A stretch of DNA of 64,000 bases from Diplonema papillatum (GCA_030068145.1 JAPJBO010000577.1:83230-147229), one strand, 5' to 3'. Positions 17,530 through 29,993 are shown, counted from the first letter of the stretch. Numbers and translations: made by a program. The notes: generated by a model from the letters alone, not told the origin.

Positions 17530-18770
17530 TATAAAATGTAGTCATCGCCGGTTCACCAACCCCGCACGAACTACGCAAAGTGTGATGGACCTTTCTTCGG
17601 AGGGGCTCACGCACTCAAAGATCGACTTATACGCACGAACTACGGAATACCGGGTTTTCGGGAGTACCATTATAGAGTTCTCTCTGCTGGTGCGAGCACT
17701 TTGTGGTTGGCTTCGTTGGACTATCTCATGCGCAGCCGTTTGTTCCGGGAATGTTCCCTTTTTCAGCGCGGCTGCCAGTGAAGGAAAAGAAGGTCGCGGG
17801 AGGAAAATCAACTAAGAAGACGGGGGGGAAATCAACCAACAACAAGCGGCGGAATGGGCCTTGATGGCACTCTTCCGGCGGCAGATTTGCGAACAGACAG
17901 AAAGCGGGGACGAAAATGCGTAGGTTCTTGTTCGATTCTTTCAGAGAGCGCAGAATGCAAGCAAGGCAAAGTATCGCAGATGTTCGCTCCGGCCCAGGAA
18001 CATTTCCGGAGTTGGGGCTTGCACTGATAAACGAAGTAACGGACGATCAGCATCAACTGACTAAAGGTGATGGAAATGTTAAGGCAAGAGTGTTTCTTGT
18101 TCTTCGCGTGTTGCAGGGTATGAACCTCTCTGGGGGTATTCGCACTTTTTCGTTGGCTTCGTTTTCTCTTTCGTGTGCAACCGTTGTTTCGGAAATGTTC
18201 CCGTCAGAACGGATGGTACTACTAAAAAAAAAAAAAAAAAAAAACGAAAAGTCGGAAAATGTTTGTCTTTCCGCATTTTGCGTCTTCTTTAGCTCTGCGA
18301 AAAGCGAGTAACAGGCGAAGTCCACGCAGCGAAGGTAAAAGCGAATTGAGGCAACTAAGCAGTGTACTCGCTGAGTTTCGGCTCCGGACGCGACTGGGTG
18401 TAGGGGAACACAGGTAGGGCAGGGTGTAAGCCGTCCCCAAGTTGCTGAACAGCTGTTGGCTCAGCTTTTGTTCCTCGCCGAGGTCTGTGCCTTCGAAGGG
18501 TATGCAAATTGGCTTGCCAAGGTTCAAAGTCCTACTTTGAACGTTGGGACTTCACTCCCGCCCCACCTTTACCGACTCCTCTTTGTTTCGCTCAAAAACT
18601 CCCCGAGCGTGTCTGAAAAATCTCGCAACACACTGTTCGAGCCGATTTATTTGAGACTTCGTTTTTCAGAGTTATCATATAGTTCGCTTGGGAGTCCGGG
18701 ATTTTAGAGTCTCCGGGTGACCTTCGTCGAATGGGTTCGTTCAGAGCTAATACGTACTGCACGGTGCAGT
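17530..18770. other. Stretch without a recognised gene
   Basis: It holds one copy of the 50-bp repeat seen at position 30, an A run at 18227-18245 and a copy of the dispersed GTGACCTTCGTCGAATGGGT sequence at about 18715. No exon could be supported. Confidence 0.4.
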
Positions 18771-18774
18771 AGTA

Positions 18775-18935
18775 AACTTGTAAAATGACCCTTTTACTAG
18801 TAAATTTACTAGTAAAAATTTTTACTAGTAAATTTACACTTTTACTAGTAAAATTTACAAGTGCACTTGTAAGTTTTACAAGTGCACTTGTAAATTTTAC
18901 TAGTGCACTAGTAAAAATTACAAGTGAATTCAGGT
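18775..18935. repeat. Palindromic satellite (TTTACTAGTAAA / TTACAAGTGCACTTGTAA)
   Basis: At least six short perfect palindromes of two types follow each other with few extra bases. The same two types recur at 21408-21475. The region would form many small hairpins. Confidence 0.8.
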
Positions 18936-20225
18936 GTTTTTCAGTCCAAAACAGTGATTTGTAGGGGGTTTTGCGTGAAAAACTGCGCGATCGAAAACTG
19001 GGGAGGTTTGGTCGATGTGCACTACCCCTCGGACTGAGTTGGGCAGGGTTGTTGGGAGCCTTTATGGGAATCATCTCCCCTGATATACAGCCGCGCCGTT
19101 GAAAAAGGATGAGAGGAGCGGCGCGCACCCAGCTGGAACTGTGCGCACTCTTTACCCTGAGACTTTTGTTGAGCTAGTTGACAGCTGCCGAGGAAAAGCG
19201 TCTACAAAATGAGAAGAAACAGAGGCAAGAGAGACGCACTGTGAGTGGTGTCGTGCCAAATTCACAACAGTGAAACACACTCTACAATGGCGACGTGAGC
19301 GGGGAGCGAGGAACCTGGGCAGAAGCGACCACCTGACTGTTGCGAATACTTCCAGTCGGTCCGAGCATGCCTGCCACTTCCCGACACGCTTCGGCACGGG
19401 CTTTGCCCAAGCAGGGATCTTGACATTGTTGTTGCCGCAGTAAGGAGTTCCACACAGCCCATCAATGTAACACTCGGGCTCGACCATAGTAGTCAGAAAC
19501 TTGTGAGGTTTCGTAAACATGAAAAAGCGGACGAGGCAGCAGGAAGAGTGCTGAACGGACGAAGCGTCTTTGATGTGAATCGGTCTACCATGATGCAGGC
19601 CTCCAATATGTATGCGCCCAAGATGCCGCCGGCCTAGTGCAGATGGAAGAGATCGGCAGGTTTGCACGGGGGACCCTCGAGCATCAGAGGAACCGCAGAC
19701 TCCGAGAGCAGCATCAACGGCAAGACGCTGCACCAACTCCGGAGGTCCAGCGGAGCAGTGCGCTAGTGAGGCAATCGATTCTACAAAACGGCACAACGGA
19801 GATATGTGGTTTAGGGTGCAACGAAAAGGCCACCTCTCAACACATTCTGACAGCGGGCGACAGCGCACCTTAGATGGTTTCAGCCGGAGGCGGACCAAAG
19901 GCCGGTGTTCGGGCACCCACCCGAATGCAGGCCCTGGACGCCTATGCGAAGGGAACCACGCGGTAATCCGGAGAGTGGCTCTACGCGTTGCCCGGGAGAC
20001 AAGTGCGCTGAATGGGCAACATGGGCCCTACAAGCATACACCCCAAGAACCAACGACAATAAAATGAAGCAGTAGGCACACCGCGTTCGTTCCCAACACC
20101 CCGACCCGACCAAGCAACCACCAAACCCCAAGAAGTACTAATCTCACGGCAACAGCCCAAACAACTTCCCCCAGCACCCTCGTGTGACAAGAATCCTCCA
20201 GTCCTCGAAACCCCCCGTGAATCTT
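18936..20225. other. Stretch without a recognised gene
   Basis: Frames of up to 254 codons exist on the minus strand (19152-19916), but they overlap equally long plus frames, show no known domain and no splice context. On the plus strand 19640-19880 has a cysteine/histidine pattern (CGLGCNEKATSQHIL) that might be a decayed LINE zinc knuckle; this is weak. Confidence 0.3.
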
Positions 20226-20245
20226 CCATACCATAAGCAGAAGAA

Positions 20246-20350
20246 AGTTGGACCGGAAATATGTTGGACCGAAAATATGTTGGACCGGACAAAGGTTGGA
20301 CCGCGGACGACCAAAACAATTGGACCATTTTGTCCGGTCCAACATATTTC
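20246..20350. repeat. Inverted repeat built on TTGGACCGGACAAA
   Basis: Three direct copies of a GTTGGACCG motif are followed by TGTCCGGTCCAACATATTTC, its inverse. A second cluster with the same motif and inverse lies at 20808-20890. Together they could be the ends of a roughly 650-bp foldback element. Confidence 0.55.
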
Positions 20351-20807
20351 CGCCCAGGCACGTATCCACTTAGGCGGGGTTGGGTCGATGGGCATGAGGT
20401 AAAAAAATGTCCCGTGACAAATGAGTAGTCAGGCGCGAGAGATGCGTGGGTTTCTTCTTGAGCGTACTAAGATCGTCGTTTATTGGCGGCTCATACTTTT
20501 TCCTTCACGGTCAGCCAACCTCGAGCCTCCTCGTTTGCACTCTGCATTTTTGCGTTTGCACTCTACCAAAGCAATGGGACAGACGGTGGACGCATCTTGG
20601 TCCACCCTCGGCACTGACCAACCGCAACCGGTCGCGATCAAACATCCTTCCACGCAAGGAAGATCTTGTGATTCCAGTGCAAGTTGCTGGAGGGAACTCA
20701 GCGGGTTACGCAGCGCCGCGCAGTGTTCGGGAACTCCTGGCGGCGGACCCATGCGCGACTACGGAGTGGAGCGAGTGCCAGCCGCAAAACTGCACGAAGC
20801 CCCCGAA

Positions 20808-20890
20808 AAAAGTTGGCCGGACAAAAGTTGGACCACCAGAGCCCAAAATAGGTGAGTTGGACCATTTTGTCCGGTCCAACTTATTTCCGT
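20808..20890. repeat. Second TTGGACC inverted repeat
   Basis: GTTGGCCGGACAAAAGTTGG and TTTTGTCCGGTCCAACTTAT are inverse motifs about 30 bases apart, closely similar to 20246-20350. Confidence 0.5.
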
Positions 20891-21407
20891 TTACGGTGTT
20901 TGCCTTTCAGAGTTGACCGCACTGTTGCCCACGACTCAGTCCAAAAAATGGATGCCAAGCCTGTCCGGCATAAGACGCACGCAGGCAGAGATATTCGTAA
21001 CCTCCTGGGCCAAACGCAAGATACCAGAGCATCTTTTGCCGTGCAATGGCGCCCATCTATTTCTGGTACCAGGACGTACCTGTGCACGACTCTGCTCTGA
21101 GAGGACAAGGACGCCTCCTCCCTCGCGCTCCGTCTGTTCCGATGTTATTGTCCCGTGTTCCCACCGCATCGAGCCAAAGGGGGGTCGTGTTCGAGTGTTC
21201 ACGTTTGCCTTGGAGTGGGGGAAACCTGGATTGACGCGGTCTGCCTAAGCGCGGGGCTCTCAAGCACTGCGTTGACACTTTGCTATGCTCTCCCAGCCCC
21301 ATTTTGATGAGTTAGGTGAAAAAGAAGCCGGTTCTTCTGAATGTGTGCTTCACTTGCCACAGTTTCTTCTTGTTTTACCCCAAAACACCTGCCAAAACAC
21401 CTGAAAT

Positions 21408-21475
21408 CACTTGTAAATTTTACTAGTGCACTTGTAAATTTACAAGTGCACTTGTAAAATTTACTAGTGGCACGG
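21408..21475. repeat. Palindromic satellite, second cluster
   Basis: Same ACTAGT- and GTGCAC-centred palindromes as at 18775-18935. Confidence 0.75.
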
Positions 21476-21589
21476 TGCCACCTTTTTCACGAGGGGCTTT
21501 TGTGTTGCTGGCAAGGTCGCTATGTACAGATTGGCATGCGCCATTGTGACACCAGGAACGAAAGAAAGCCAGCTGAGGGGGGGGGGCAC

Positions 21590-21808
21590 GGTTCCGCAAA
21601 CCCGAAAAGATTCCGGGATGAAGCAGAGCTGGTGCACGACTGCGTCGAATTGCCTGCTGCTGATGCGGATGAAGAAGAAATCGGCGCGCAACCGATGAAG
21701 CTGGACGGGCAATCGAAGAAGAAGCGAAGCACCAAGCGCGCGACTGAACGCGACGATCAAGACGAGCTGAAGAGGCGAAAGCATGGCGCATCACGTGCGA
21801 CGAGGTAA
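21590..21808 (+). CDS. Possible C-terminal coding fragment, acidic then lysine-rich
   Basis: The plus frame ending at TAA 21806-21808 reads 'KRFRDEAELVHDCVELPA', 'DADEEEIGAQPMKLDGQ' and 'SKKKRSTKRA', with even codon use and a nuclear-localisation-like basic end. I recognise no family. The upstream frame runs into satellite sequence, so only this part could be an exon or a remnant of a transposon gene. Confidence 0.25.
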   Translation, partial: GSANPKRFRDEAELVHDCVELPAADADEEEIGAQPMKLDGQSKKKRSTKRATERDDQDELKRRKHGASRATR

Positions 21809-22534
21809 CCGCGACGCCGGCGATGCAGATTGTCGCCACAGATTCTTTGCATTCCAACCTCAACTAATCCAGCCTACTTCAGCCCCCCGTCAGCCGGCGG
21901 TGGACCGGCTTCGGGTGGCAGTCGGCAGTTGGGCTATCCCTGTCCGCAAAGAAAATGCGTAGCTTTGTTTTACACAGCACTCATATAGCGTGTGGTCCTC
22001 CATTTAGTGGTCATCTAATTAGTGGATGGATTACACTCCAGTCCGTAATTTATCAAGTAATATCTTGTGAAACTGTATTTTGTGAAGAGCTATTTCGTGA
22101 AGAAATTAATTATTTTTTCTGACGGGCGCTTCTGGGGGGTTTTTAATTTATTTTTGCTGGAGTCTGGTCGGCAGGCCACAGTGCGGTTGCGCGGGTGTAA
22201 AAGCCAGGTGAGAGGGAGGCAGAACAACCACGCAGCAATCGCATATACCCCAGCTGTGCGAGTACATGTGCAGCCCGGGACACACACGGGACAGCACGCG
22301 CCTTCGTTGCTCCCCTCGCGAGCGCGGCAAATCGATCGGCCGTTTCCGGCCACCCGACTTTGGTCTTGTGGTCTTGGGCCCTACCCCCCATGCAGTGTGG
22401 GGGCTGACCCCGGAGCGGTCCTGGCGAGGCACCCGGGGTTCGGAAAAGGAAGACACTGGGAACAGTGGTGAAAGTGACCTCTTGTTGCTCCAGTAGATCC
22501 CATAAGGGACGGGGGGAAAATCTTAGTTTCGTGT

Positions 22535-22557
22535 TCAGGGGGGGGGGGGGGGGGGTG
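22535..22557. repeat. Poly-G tract
   Basis: A run of about 18 G followed by TGGTGAAAGAGAAACG. The upstream sequence (GGGGGGAAAATCTTAGTTTC) resembles 23095-23120, which precedes another poly-G run at 23149-23169, so both tracts belong to one repeat family. Confidence 0.7.
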
Positions 22558-23148
22558 GTGAAAGAGAAACGATGAATACAAGACTTTTCAACGTAACATA
22601 CAGAACGGAAAAAAGGACTCGGTCGACTTGTACTCCCCCGTCGCAATTTCTACTTCTTAATATCTTTTTTTAGACTTTTTCTTTCTTTTGACTTCATGAG
22701 AAAACGTTGCCGGTTAGACTTTAGTGCTGCAGACTGGCGTGTTGGACGTTGGTCTATAGACTGCAGGGTGGAGAACGGAGTTTAAAAAGCGGGTGCCACA
22801 CCCGCTTTTCGGGTGTGGACTTGCACGCGTTTTGGTTGTAGCGCACCCGCTTTTCGGGTGTGACTCGGACACACCCTCTTTAACTCCAGCTTCTGAGGCT
22901 GGACATCGCCGTGTGGCTTTCTTGTCGGGTTGCCAATGGGCCTGATAAAAGCCACTGCTTTTTGCGGCACGCGCATGTACAGTTGAATCCTGCTTTTCGC
23001 AAACCGAAATCTCGCATCGAGCGGCGCAGTGCGATGACGACTTTATTTTTAGTTTCGTTTACAACCAGGCATTCGTCGGGGGAGTTTTGGGGTGTGGGGG
23101 GAAAACTTAGTTTAATGTTTAGGCAGGACACTGCCTCTCATGCATGCC

Positions 23149-24690
23149 GGGGGGGGGGGGGGGGGGGGGTGCAAGAACGTGCTTGGAATGGATATGTGCT
23201 CAACACCGCGATGGTCCCGTCTGCGCCGCGTTTCGGTCCGTTAAGCCGAAAATGGACACAGGAGGCGGAATCATCAGCGCGGAACCTGAGTGTCTGCAGA
23301 CAGGACAGCGGTGTGAGTCTGGTTCGTCCGGCAGCCAGGACCACCCGTGCTACCAGAGCGTAGGCAAATCCGCCACGGGAAGAAGGCCCCTCCAACCGTG
23401 TCTGGGCAATCAGTTACTAGAACGCAGGGCCCCCGCCTGCGACCCGCTGGACCGCACTGGCTCGTCTTCCTTTTACTGGCATGCGGCGAAAGTGAACTCT
23501 TGCGATTCATCGAGGGAATTCCACTATGCGTTACGAACGATCGTAAGGTTCTTTGGTTTTTGCGCAGTGGGCATGGGGCTACCGTGTGTGCGGCACCAAC
23601 GGTTGCAGTGCCGAAAGGAAAAGAGTGCGAGGCAGCGATCCTGCGAGCCGGGGTAACGTGGTGTGCTCCAGCACAGGGTGGGGGAGTTAAGTGCAATTCA
23701 GTGTGTCACAGCCGCAAATCTAGTGTGAAATCCGGTGTGAAATCCAGTAAGAAAACAGGTGACCACACGTGGATTCACACTGGATTTGGATTTGCGGGTG
23801 GGTGGGCCTTTGAAGCGTGGATGATGCCTCTCGTGCTGCTCCCCTTTTGAGGTTCCTGGCTCATGCCAAAGCGCCGCCGCCCGGGTTAAGGGGTTGCAGC
23901 ATCAGGCGTGGGCCAGGGCCAGGGAGGCTGTTCGGAGGGGTCGCCACCTACCGTTCGCGGGCTTCGTTACTTCACTGCCCCCGGCTCTCCCCGGCCTACT
24001 ACTGGACTGGTGGAATGGATATGTGCTCAACACCGCACTGGTCCCCGTCTGCGCCGTGTTTGTGACCTGAATGTCTGCAGACAGGACAGCGGGGTGAGTC
24101 TGGTTTGTCAGGCGGCTGTTCTTAGCTCGTCACAGCCAGGACCACCCGTGCTACTAGAGCACAGACGAATCCGTCACGGGGAGAAGGCCCCTACAACCGT
24201 GTCTGAGCAATCAGTTAAAAACGTCGTCCCGGGGGAGGGTTCCACGACGCCATCCCCCCACACAGGATTTGCGGGGGTGCCGCACCCGCAAAATAGACCA
24301 CGCAGTTTGTCTCCCCACCCGGTGCTCGAGCACACCGTGTACCTTACTGGAATGGGGGGATTGCAAGAGCGCGCTAGGCCGCACGCTGACTTGTCTTCTT
24401 TTTGCAGTGGGGATGGGGGGGCTTGCAAGAACGTGCTTGGAATGGGTATGAGCTCAACACCGCACTGGTCCCGTCTGCGCCGTGTTTCGGTCCTTTAAGC
24501 CACGGACACATAAGGCGGACCATCATCAGCGTGGAACGCAGACAGGACTGCGGTGTGAGTCTGGTTTGTCAGGCGGCTGTTCGTAGCTCGTCACAGCCAG
24601 GACCACCCGTGCTACTAGAGCACAGGCGAATCCGTCACAGGGAGAAGGCCCCTACAGCCGCGTCTTCTTTTTACAGTGGGGGGCGGGGAA
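23149..24690. repeat. Dispersed repeat family, three local copies
   Basis: A block with TGCAAGAACGTGCTTGGAAT, GTGCTCAACACCGC and CAGCCAGGACCACCCGTGCT occurs at about 23170-23400, 24010-24215 and 24420-24660; a fourth relative lies at 39330-39545. The copies differ by indels. A G run precedes some of them. Open frames in them are not conserved. Confidence 0.75.
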
Positions 24691-26360
24691 CACTTGGGGA
24701 AGCTAAAAGTGAGGAAGAACGTACAACAACAAAACCCGGCTGTGGTCAGGACGGAGCGAGGAGATTCGAAAGGGGCAGGGGTGTGGGTTGCATACAGAAA
24801 TAGGGGCCCAATAGAAGAGGGTGGAAGTATGGCTAAAGATAAAGTGGTGTCACCTGAGGGGGTAATCTCAGGGCCGCCCACGTGATAAGCCGTTAAGCAG
24901 CGGCTGCCGGCTTATCCCGTGACACCTTTTATATGTACGTTATTGAAAGAGTAGCGTTGGCACTCTTACAGGTTCGTTCCCTCGTAGCTCGCTGGGAACG
25001 GGCAGGGTTCCAAATTTGGGCCGCTGACGGCTTTTTGCGTCCTCACTCAGGAACGGGCTCAACACAGCGCGACGCGACGTATCTTCACGACAATGCTGGG
25101 GCACCCTTGGATCGCGCATTGGCCACCTCTGCTGGGGGCCTGGGTGATGGTGCAGTGCCATTTATTTTTTGAAAGTATGCCAATACTGCAGGGAATAGTT
25201 GACTAGACCTCTTGAGTTTGTGCTAACCACGAATTGGGGGAGAACCTACAAAGCCAAAAGCAGGACCGACCCCCCGTTCGTGAGAAAAAGCGAAGAATAT
25301 ATTCCCCGCCGGCTTTTCCACATTTGGACTGACAGTCTAAATGTGGATATAGAAGCTAATCCCCTGCTTGTTTTTTAGTAGTAGCCCCTCTACACGGTGC
25401 AGCCCAGCGCGCTGGAAGCTGAGTTTGTTTGTGTGGTTTAACCTAGTAACCTGGTAAACCGCTGCCAACGTCCTTTTTAGCTGCAACAAATACTGTACTG
25501 AGTGAGCACTTTTCAGTAGTAATATGACTAGCAGTTTGAACTTGATATGCAGCAACAATCTGTGTTGTAATATGACTAGCACGCTGTTTTTCAAATGACT
25601 AGTGCCCGTGCACCAGCCCCTGTAGAAGGCTGGGGTTCGTTCTTATTGCTCGCGTTGTTCAGCCAACGCGCCCTCGGTCGTGGTGGCTCATTCGGATTGA
25701 CATTGCCCCTGGTTTCGGTCCTTTTGAGCCACGGCAACGCGCTTACCTTTTTTCAGAGCTAAAGTTCACTTTCAGATTCCGGGTTTTTAGGGTCTCCGGG
25801 TGACCTTCGTTAAATGGGTTCTCTGAGAGCAAGTGAGGCCTATGTGGGTGCGGGTTGTTTCTTTGGTGGACAAATTCGGTATGAGTAATGGCTAGCCATG
25901 CCCGGGACTGCTTGTGACCGCCGCCAAGTGCGAATTTGTTACATTAGTGTGATTGTCAGACCCTGAGTAACGCACTACGCACACTCCGTGGCTACGTTAC
26001 AGCAGATGGAACGCGTTTGTTGCGCCGCCGCGGGGGCGGCCTACGAGTGGGTGCCGTTGTGGCCTCCCGGCTGGGGTGACTCCTCGCTCGTTTCTTCGCG
26101 GTTGCGTCGGTTCGCGCGCCGGGTGGACGCAGCCACCAAAGTACATGCCTTCGAGGGATGTAGTCTTGGGCTTCCCTTTTTGGGGTTCTTCTGTCGACAA
26201 TCATCCTTTGTGATGTGCGCCTTTTCATGAACTCTTGGTGCCAGTACGAAGGGTGCCAATGACAGTGTAGGGGCTGGGAATCACCCCTTTTTGATCAGAA
26301 GAAGTGTGAACCCCGGAAGCATCAATGTTGCCGACTACTCTTGATCAGAAGATGTGTGAA
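24691..26360. other. Stretch without a gene; holds one dispersed repeat copy
   Basis: 24990-25346 is the second copy of the repeat at 5030-5292, ending in the CACATTTGGACTGACAGTC palindrome and carrying the uninterrupted ATAT site (25347-25350). The rest shows short repeats (GTAATATGACTAGCA twice near 25520-25580; TTGATCAGAAG twice near 26290-26350) and no exon. Confidence 0.5.
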
Positions 26361-27150
26361 CCCCGGAAGCCTCAAAGCGCACGAAACCACACCAAAATTC
26401 CACAAGATGTTTTGCAGGCCCTCGCATGTGGTCCTAAGTGGCCGGCCGCCCTGTTTTGAGGTCGGAGAAGACCCGGAACGTGCCAGGGCGCTGGCAGGCG
26501 CTGGCAGGCGCTGGCAGGCGCTAGCAGGGCACTAGCAGGGCACTACCAGGGAACTACCAGGGCACTAACAGGGCACTACCAGGGCACTAGCAGGGAACTA
26601 CCAGGGCACTAACAGGGCACTACCAGGGCACTAGCAGGGCACTACCAGGGCACTACCAGGGCACTAAACAGGGCACTAACAGGGCACTAGCAGGGCACTA
26701 GCAGGGCACTAACAGGGCACTAACAGGGCACTAACAGGGCACTAGCAGGGCACTAGCAGGGCACTAGCAGGGCACTAACAGGGCACTAACAGGGCACTAG
26801 CAGGGCACTAACAGGGCACTAACAGGGCACTAGCAGGGCACTAGCAGGGCACTAGCAGGGCACTAGCAGGGCACTAAGGGCACTAACAGGGCACTAGCAG
26901 GGCACTAGCAGGGCACTAACAGGGCACTAACAGGGCACTAGCAGGGCACTAGCAGGGCACTAACAGGGCACTAACAGGGCACTAACAGGGCACTAGCAGG
27001 GCACTAGCAGGGCATGTTTCGGGCATCTTCCGGGTCGCCCCCGACCTCAGAACAAGGCCGCTGACCACCGAAGACCACGCGCGAGGGCCCGGGAACACAT
27101 TCTGGGTTTTTTTTTTTCTGTGGTTTAGTGCACTTGAACACGGTTCCGGG
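26361..27150. mobile_element. Foldback element with an 11-bp minisatellite core
   Basis: Arms of about 120 bases (26361-26490 and 27020-27150) are inverted copies: both carry, in opposite orientation, GAAACCACA/AAACCACAG, GGCCCTCGC, TGAGGTCGG and GACCCGGAA. Between them lie about 45 units of GGGCACTAGCA or GGGCACTAACA. No reading frame for a transposase exists. Confidence 0.7.
26520..27012. repeat. 11-bp minisatellite
   Basis: About 45 units GGGCACTA(G/A/C)CA. One unit is shortened near 26875. G, A and C variants at the ninth base are mixed without an obvious order. Confidence 0.95.
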
Positions 27151-27699
27151 CTGCTCAGCGCAAAAATAGGCCAATTATTACCGGTTTCAGGAGGGGCTCA
27201 AAGTGCCTACTTTTTGCTCTTTTTTGCATTATCTGGTCGTTCTGGGCGCCATTCTAACCAATCTTGGAGCCATACGCCATCGGAGAGGTGCTGCGGGGGC
27301 AAAACCACCCCGGGATTCCCTAAAAGCACGGAATAACAGCGCCAATAATAAAAGGTTTGTGCACACCAGCGGAACTCACCTGCTTTGGTAAGTTTCATGT
27401 AGCACGCTGCCAACTACTAACTTTTAGTACCAACAATGCATTGTTAACACAAAGAAAATGCAGAAGCAGCGCCCCTCCACTCCCCCGAGCGGAAATGGTG
27501 TGCTTCACTCCTTGACCCCATACGCCAGCCGGCGAGGGGGTCCGGGTAACGAGCTAGACGGGATGTGTCAGGTGTTTTTTCGGGTCATTCCCCACTATAC
27601 CACAAAAGCATAATGGGGAAACTGGCAGACTTTAATGGTATAATGGGGGAATGACCCTGTTTTTCTTTTTCCCCCCCCTCCGTTGCTGTGCTGCTGCGA

Positions 27700-28005
27700 C
27701 GGCGCCTTTCCCACGCCGAACTGGCAGAAAGAAGAAGAAAAAGGAAAAGGCCGCTCCTGGTCCAGGAACGTGACGGTCAACCACAGCTTGCAAGGCTTGA
27801 GTCGGAGGCAGCACAACCCCGTCCGCTCTGCCCTGCGGCTGACCGTCTCGACGCGCTTGTGTTCAGCGCGAGCGCCAAGCCCCAAGGTGCGCCAAGCCTT
27901 GATGCTTTAGTTTGGGAAATCGGTAGCCACTTGACCCGTAGGCCCGTGGCTCTGCAGTACAGCCGAACACGTGAAGCTTGGCTCCCGTGTAGCAGGCTTT
28001 CCTGG
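27700..28005. repeat. Dispersed repeat (copy 1 of 2, plus inverted fragment)
   Basis: 27760-27995 matches 32100-32320 at high identity (GCTTGCAAGGCTTGAGTC, CCAAGCCCCAAGGTGCGCCA, GAACACGTGAAGCTTGGCTC). A partial copy lies at about 29550-29620. The 152-codon frame through it is not conserved in the other copy. Confidence 0.7.
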
Positions 28006-29773
28006 TACCCGAATTCGAGATCTGTCGAACTGGCAGAAGAAAAAGAAAATGGGTGGGTGGAGGTGACTTTCCGGGGAGGCCAATGGATCACTTTGGCGGA
28101 ATACAGCGTAATACATGTGGCAAGTACAAGTGACAAGTACATCTGACATGGCCGTGTACGGAAGAAGTACGTGGGACAAGAACACGGGACAAGTACAGAA
28201 GAAGTGTGAAAACGGGTTTTTGCCTAGAGGCTTTTCGTGTTATTCTGCAGATGCTTTGAGCTATCTTTGTGTCTATGCTTTCAGAAGAAAGTTACACGAT
28301 GACAAGTACTTGATGGCAAGTACTTGCACTTGACTGGCAGCAGCATCGCTGGACCTTCTGAATACCAGCAGCACGCTGATGCCCAGCAAACTGGGTCACC
28401 TTGCAACCTGAGCTCTGGATCCAGCTACGAGCTTTTTAACAGCAGCAGCATCAATATTCGCTAGCGCCGGAATCACGGCAGGTGGCGCCCCAGACGTGTC
28501 CGCCAATTGTGCTCACCGACAGGTTTAGACATCATCGCTTGCTTCTGACGTGTAAAGTACGTGTCGAGGCTACTACTCTTCGCTGCCTCAGCGGTGTTGC
28601 TGTTGGGTAATCTGTGTGTGGACGGTACCCCCGGTCTGCAAGGAGGGGGATCGTGCCCTGTCCTTCTTCTGGTCTCCACGCGGCTTGCAGCGCCCTCCTT
28701 TGCGGCAAAGAAAAAAAAGGTGCGGTTCGGCCCCCCGAGGTGGGGATCCTTGCTCGCAGGTTAGAGGTCGTCTGCGCCCCAAAGTGTGCGGCACGCCCCG
28801 GCACGGAGACCATTAAAGAAAGGGAAAATGTGGGGAACTTTCGTCGTTTTCATAGTGATGGTTTTGAAGTTTTTAGAGAGTGAAAGTTCGCTTGAAACTC
28901 CGGGGTTTTAAAGTCTCCGGGTGACCTTCGTCGATATGGGAAGACATCCTTTGTGCTCTGAGTGTCGTAAGAGTGGTGGTTGCACGAGGTAAGAGAATCG
29001 GTGGGCACCTTGGTTGTTGGTCATGGGTGGTTTCGGCCATATCCACATACCTTACCTACGGTAGGCCCTCCTCAGTATGGTGCCGTAGTAGGTGTCTGGC
29101 TGTCTTCTTGGCACCGGATGACCGTCTCTTTTCGTGAATTCTTGGTGCTCAGATGTTTCAGAGGATTCGCCACTGTTCACCAGATTCGGCCCGAGGCCTT
29201 AAAAAACGAAGAAAATGGTGCTACCGGATAGCGGAGCCCCCCCGGGAACTCGTGGACAAGGATACGCGAAAGCTGCACTGCTGCTCTTGTAACGAGTCTG
29301 TCCACACAGTACGCGAACCACGGGTTCCTGCGGCAGGTCCATAATAGACTGAAGACCCCTACTGTGTTTTCCCCCCTTGCGCAGGCCCCGAAACAGGAAC
29401 CGAAAAACTTCTCAGGCCACAACGCCTGGGTCGGTCCGGATCTGGCAGTGCCCAAAGACTTGTAGCTAGCGCCCTGGTTTCACTCACGTGTGAGCAAAGA
29501 ACAAGGAACGTACTCATTTTCGCAATATTCTGTCCTGCTGCTGAACTTCTGCAGAGCCACGGGCCTACTCAAGGTCAAGTGGCTACCGATATCCCAAACC
29601 CAAGGCATCAAGGCGTGGCAACATGTGCGTGATAGATCCAGTCAATGTCAGATGGCACCAGCCTGCCGCACGGTGCGAGCTTGCTGTGTAATGTCCTAGG
29701 CTGGGGCGCGAAACGGGTTCGAGAGCTTTCCCGTGCTGGCAGCTTGCAGCTTACCCGAGACACGCACTACCAT
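28006..29773. other. Stretch without a recognised gene
   Basis: Contains a relative of 4415-4490 (28205-28275) and a copy of the GTTCGCTTGAAA repeat at about 28886. Short GC-rich frames near 28560-28880 overlap on both strands and have no family signature. Confidence 0.4.
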
Positions 29774-29993
29774 GGATACCACCAGCAGTCCTCATACCAT
29801 ACCATCAGCGGTGAATGCACAGCACGCAGCAGTGGATAGCATGCACAGCACGATGCAGCGATGCAGCAGAGCTAGTACCATCCATCAGCAGCAGTGGATA
29901 GCATGCACAGCACGATGCAGCGTAGCATGCAACGGTGTATCGTGCTGTGCATCCACCGCTGATGGTATGGTACGAGGACTCCTGGTGGTATCC
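29774..29993. repeat. Inverted repeat with 53-bp arms
   Basis: GGATACCACCAGCAGTCCTC at 29774 is the inverse of the right arm ending CTCCTGGTGGTATCC at 29993; only a few mismatches occur over 53 bases. The loop has tandem GCATGCACAGCACGATGCAG copies. It could be a small MITE. Confidence 0.65.

Noticed and set aside
19152-19916. 254-codon minus frame
   Set aside because: No recognisable domain, overlapped by a similar plus frame, no splice context.
23144-24803. Plus frames of 130-196 codons
   Set aside because: They fall in a dispersed repeat family with indels between copies, so reading frames are not maintained.
27688-28146. 152-codon plus frame
   Set aside because: It lies in a dispersed repeat whose second copy (32100-32325) does not conserve the frame.
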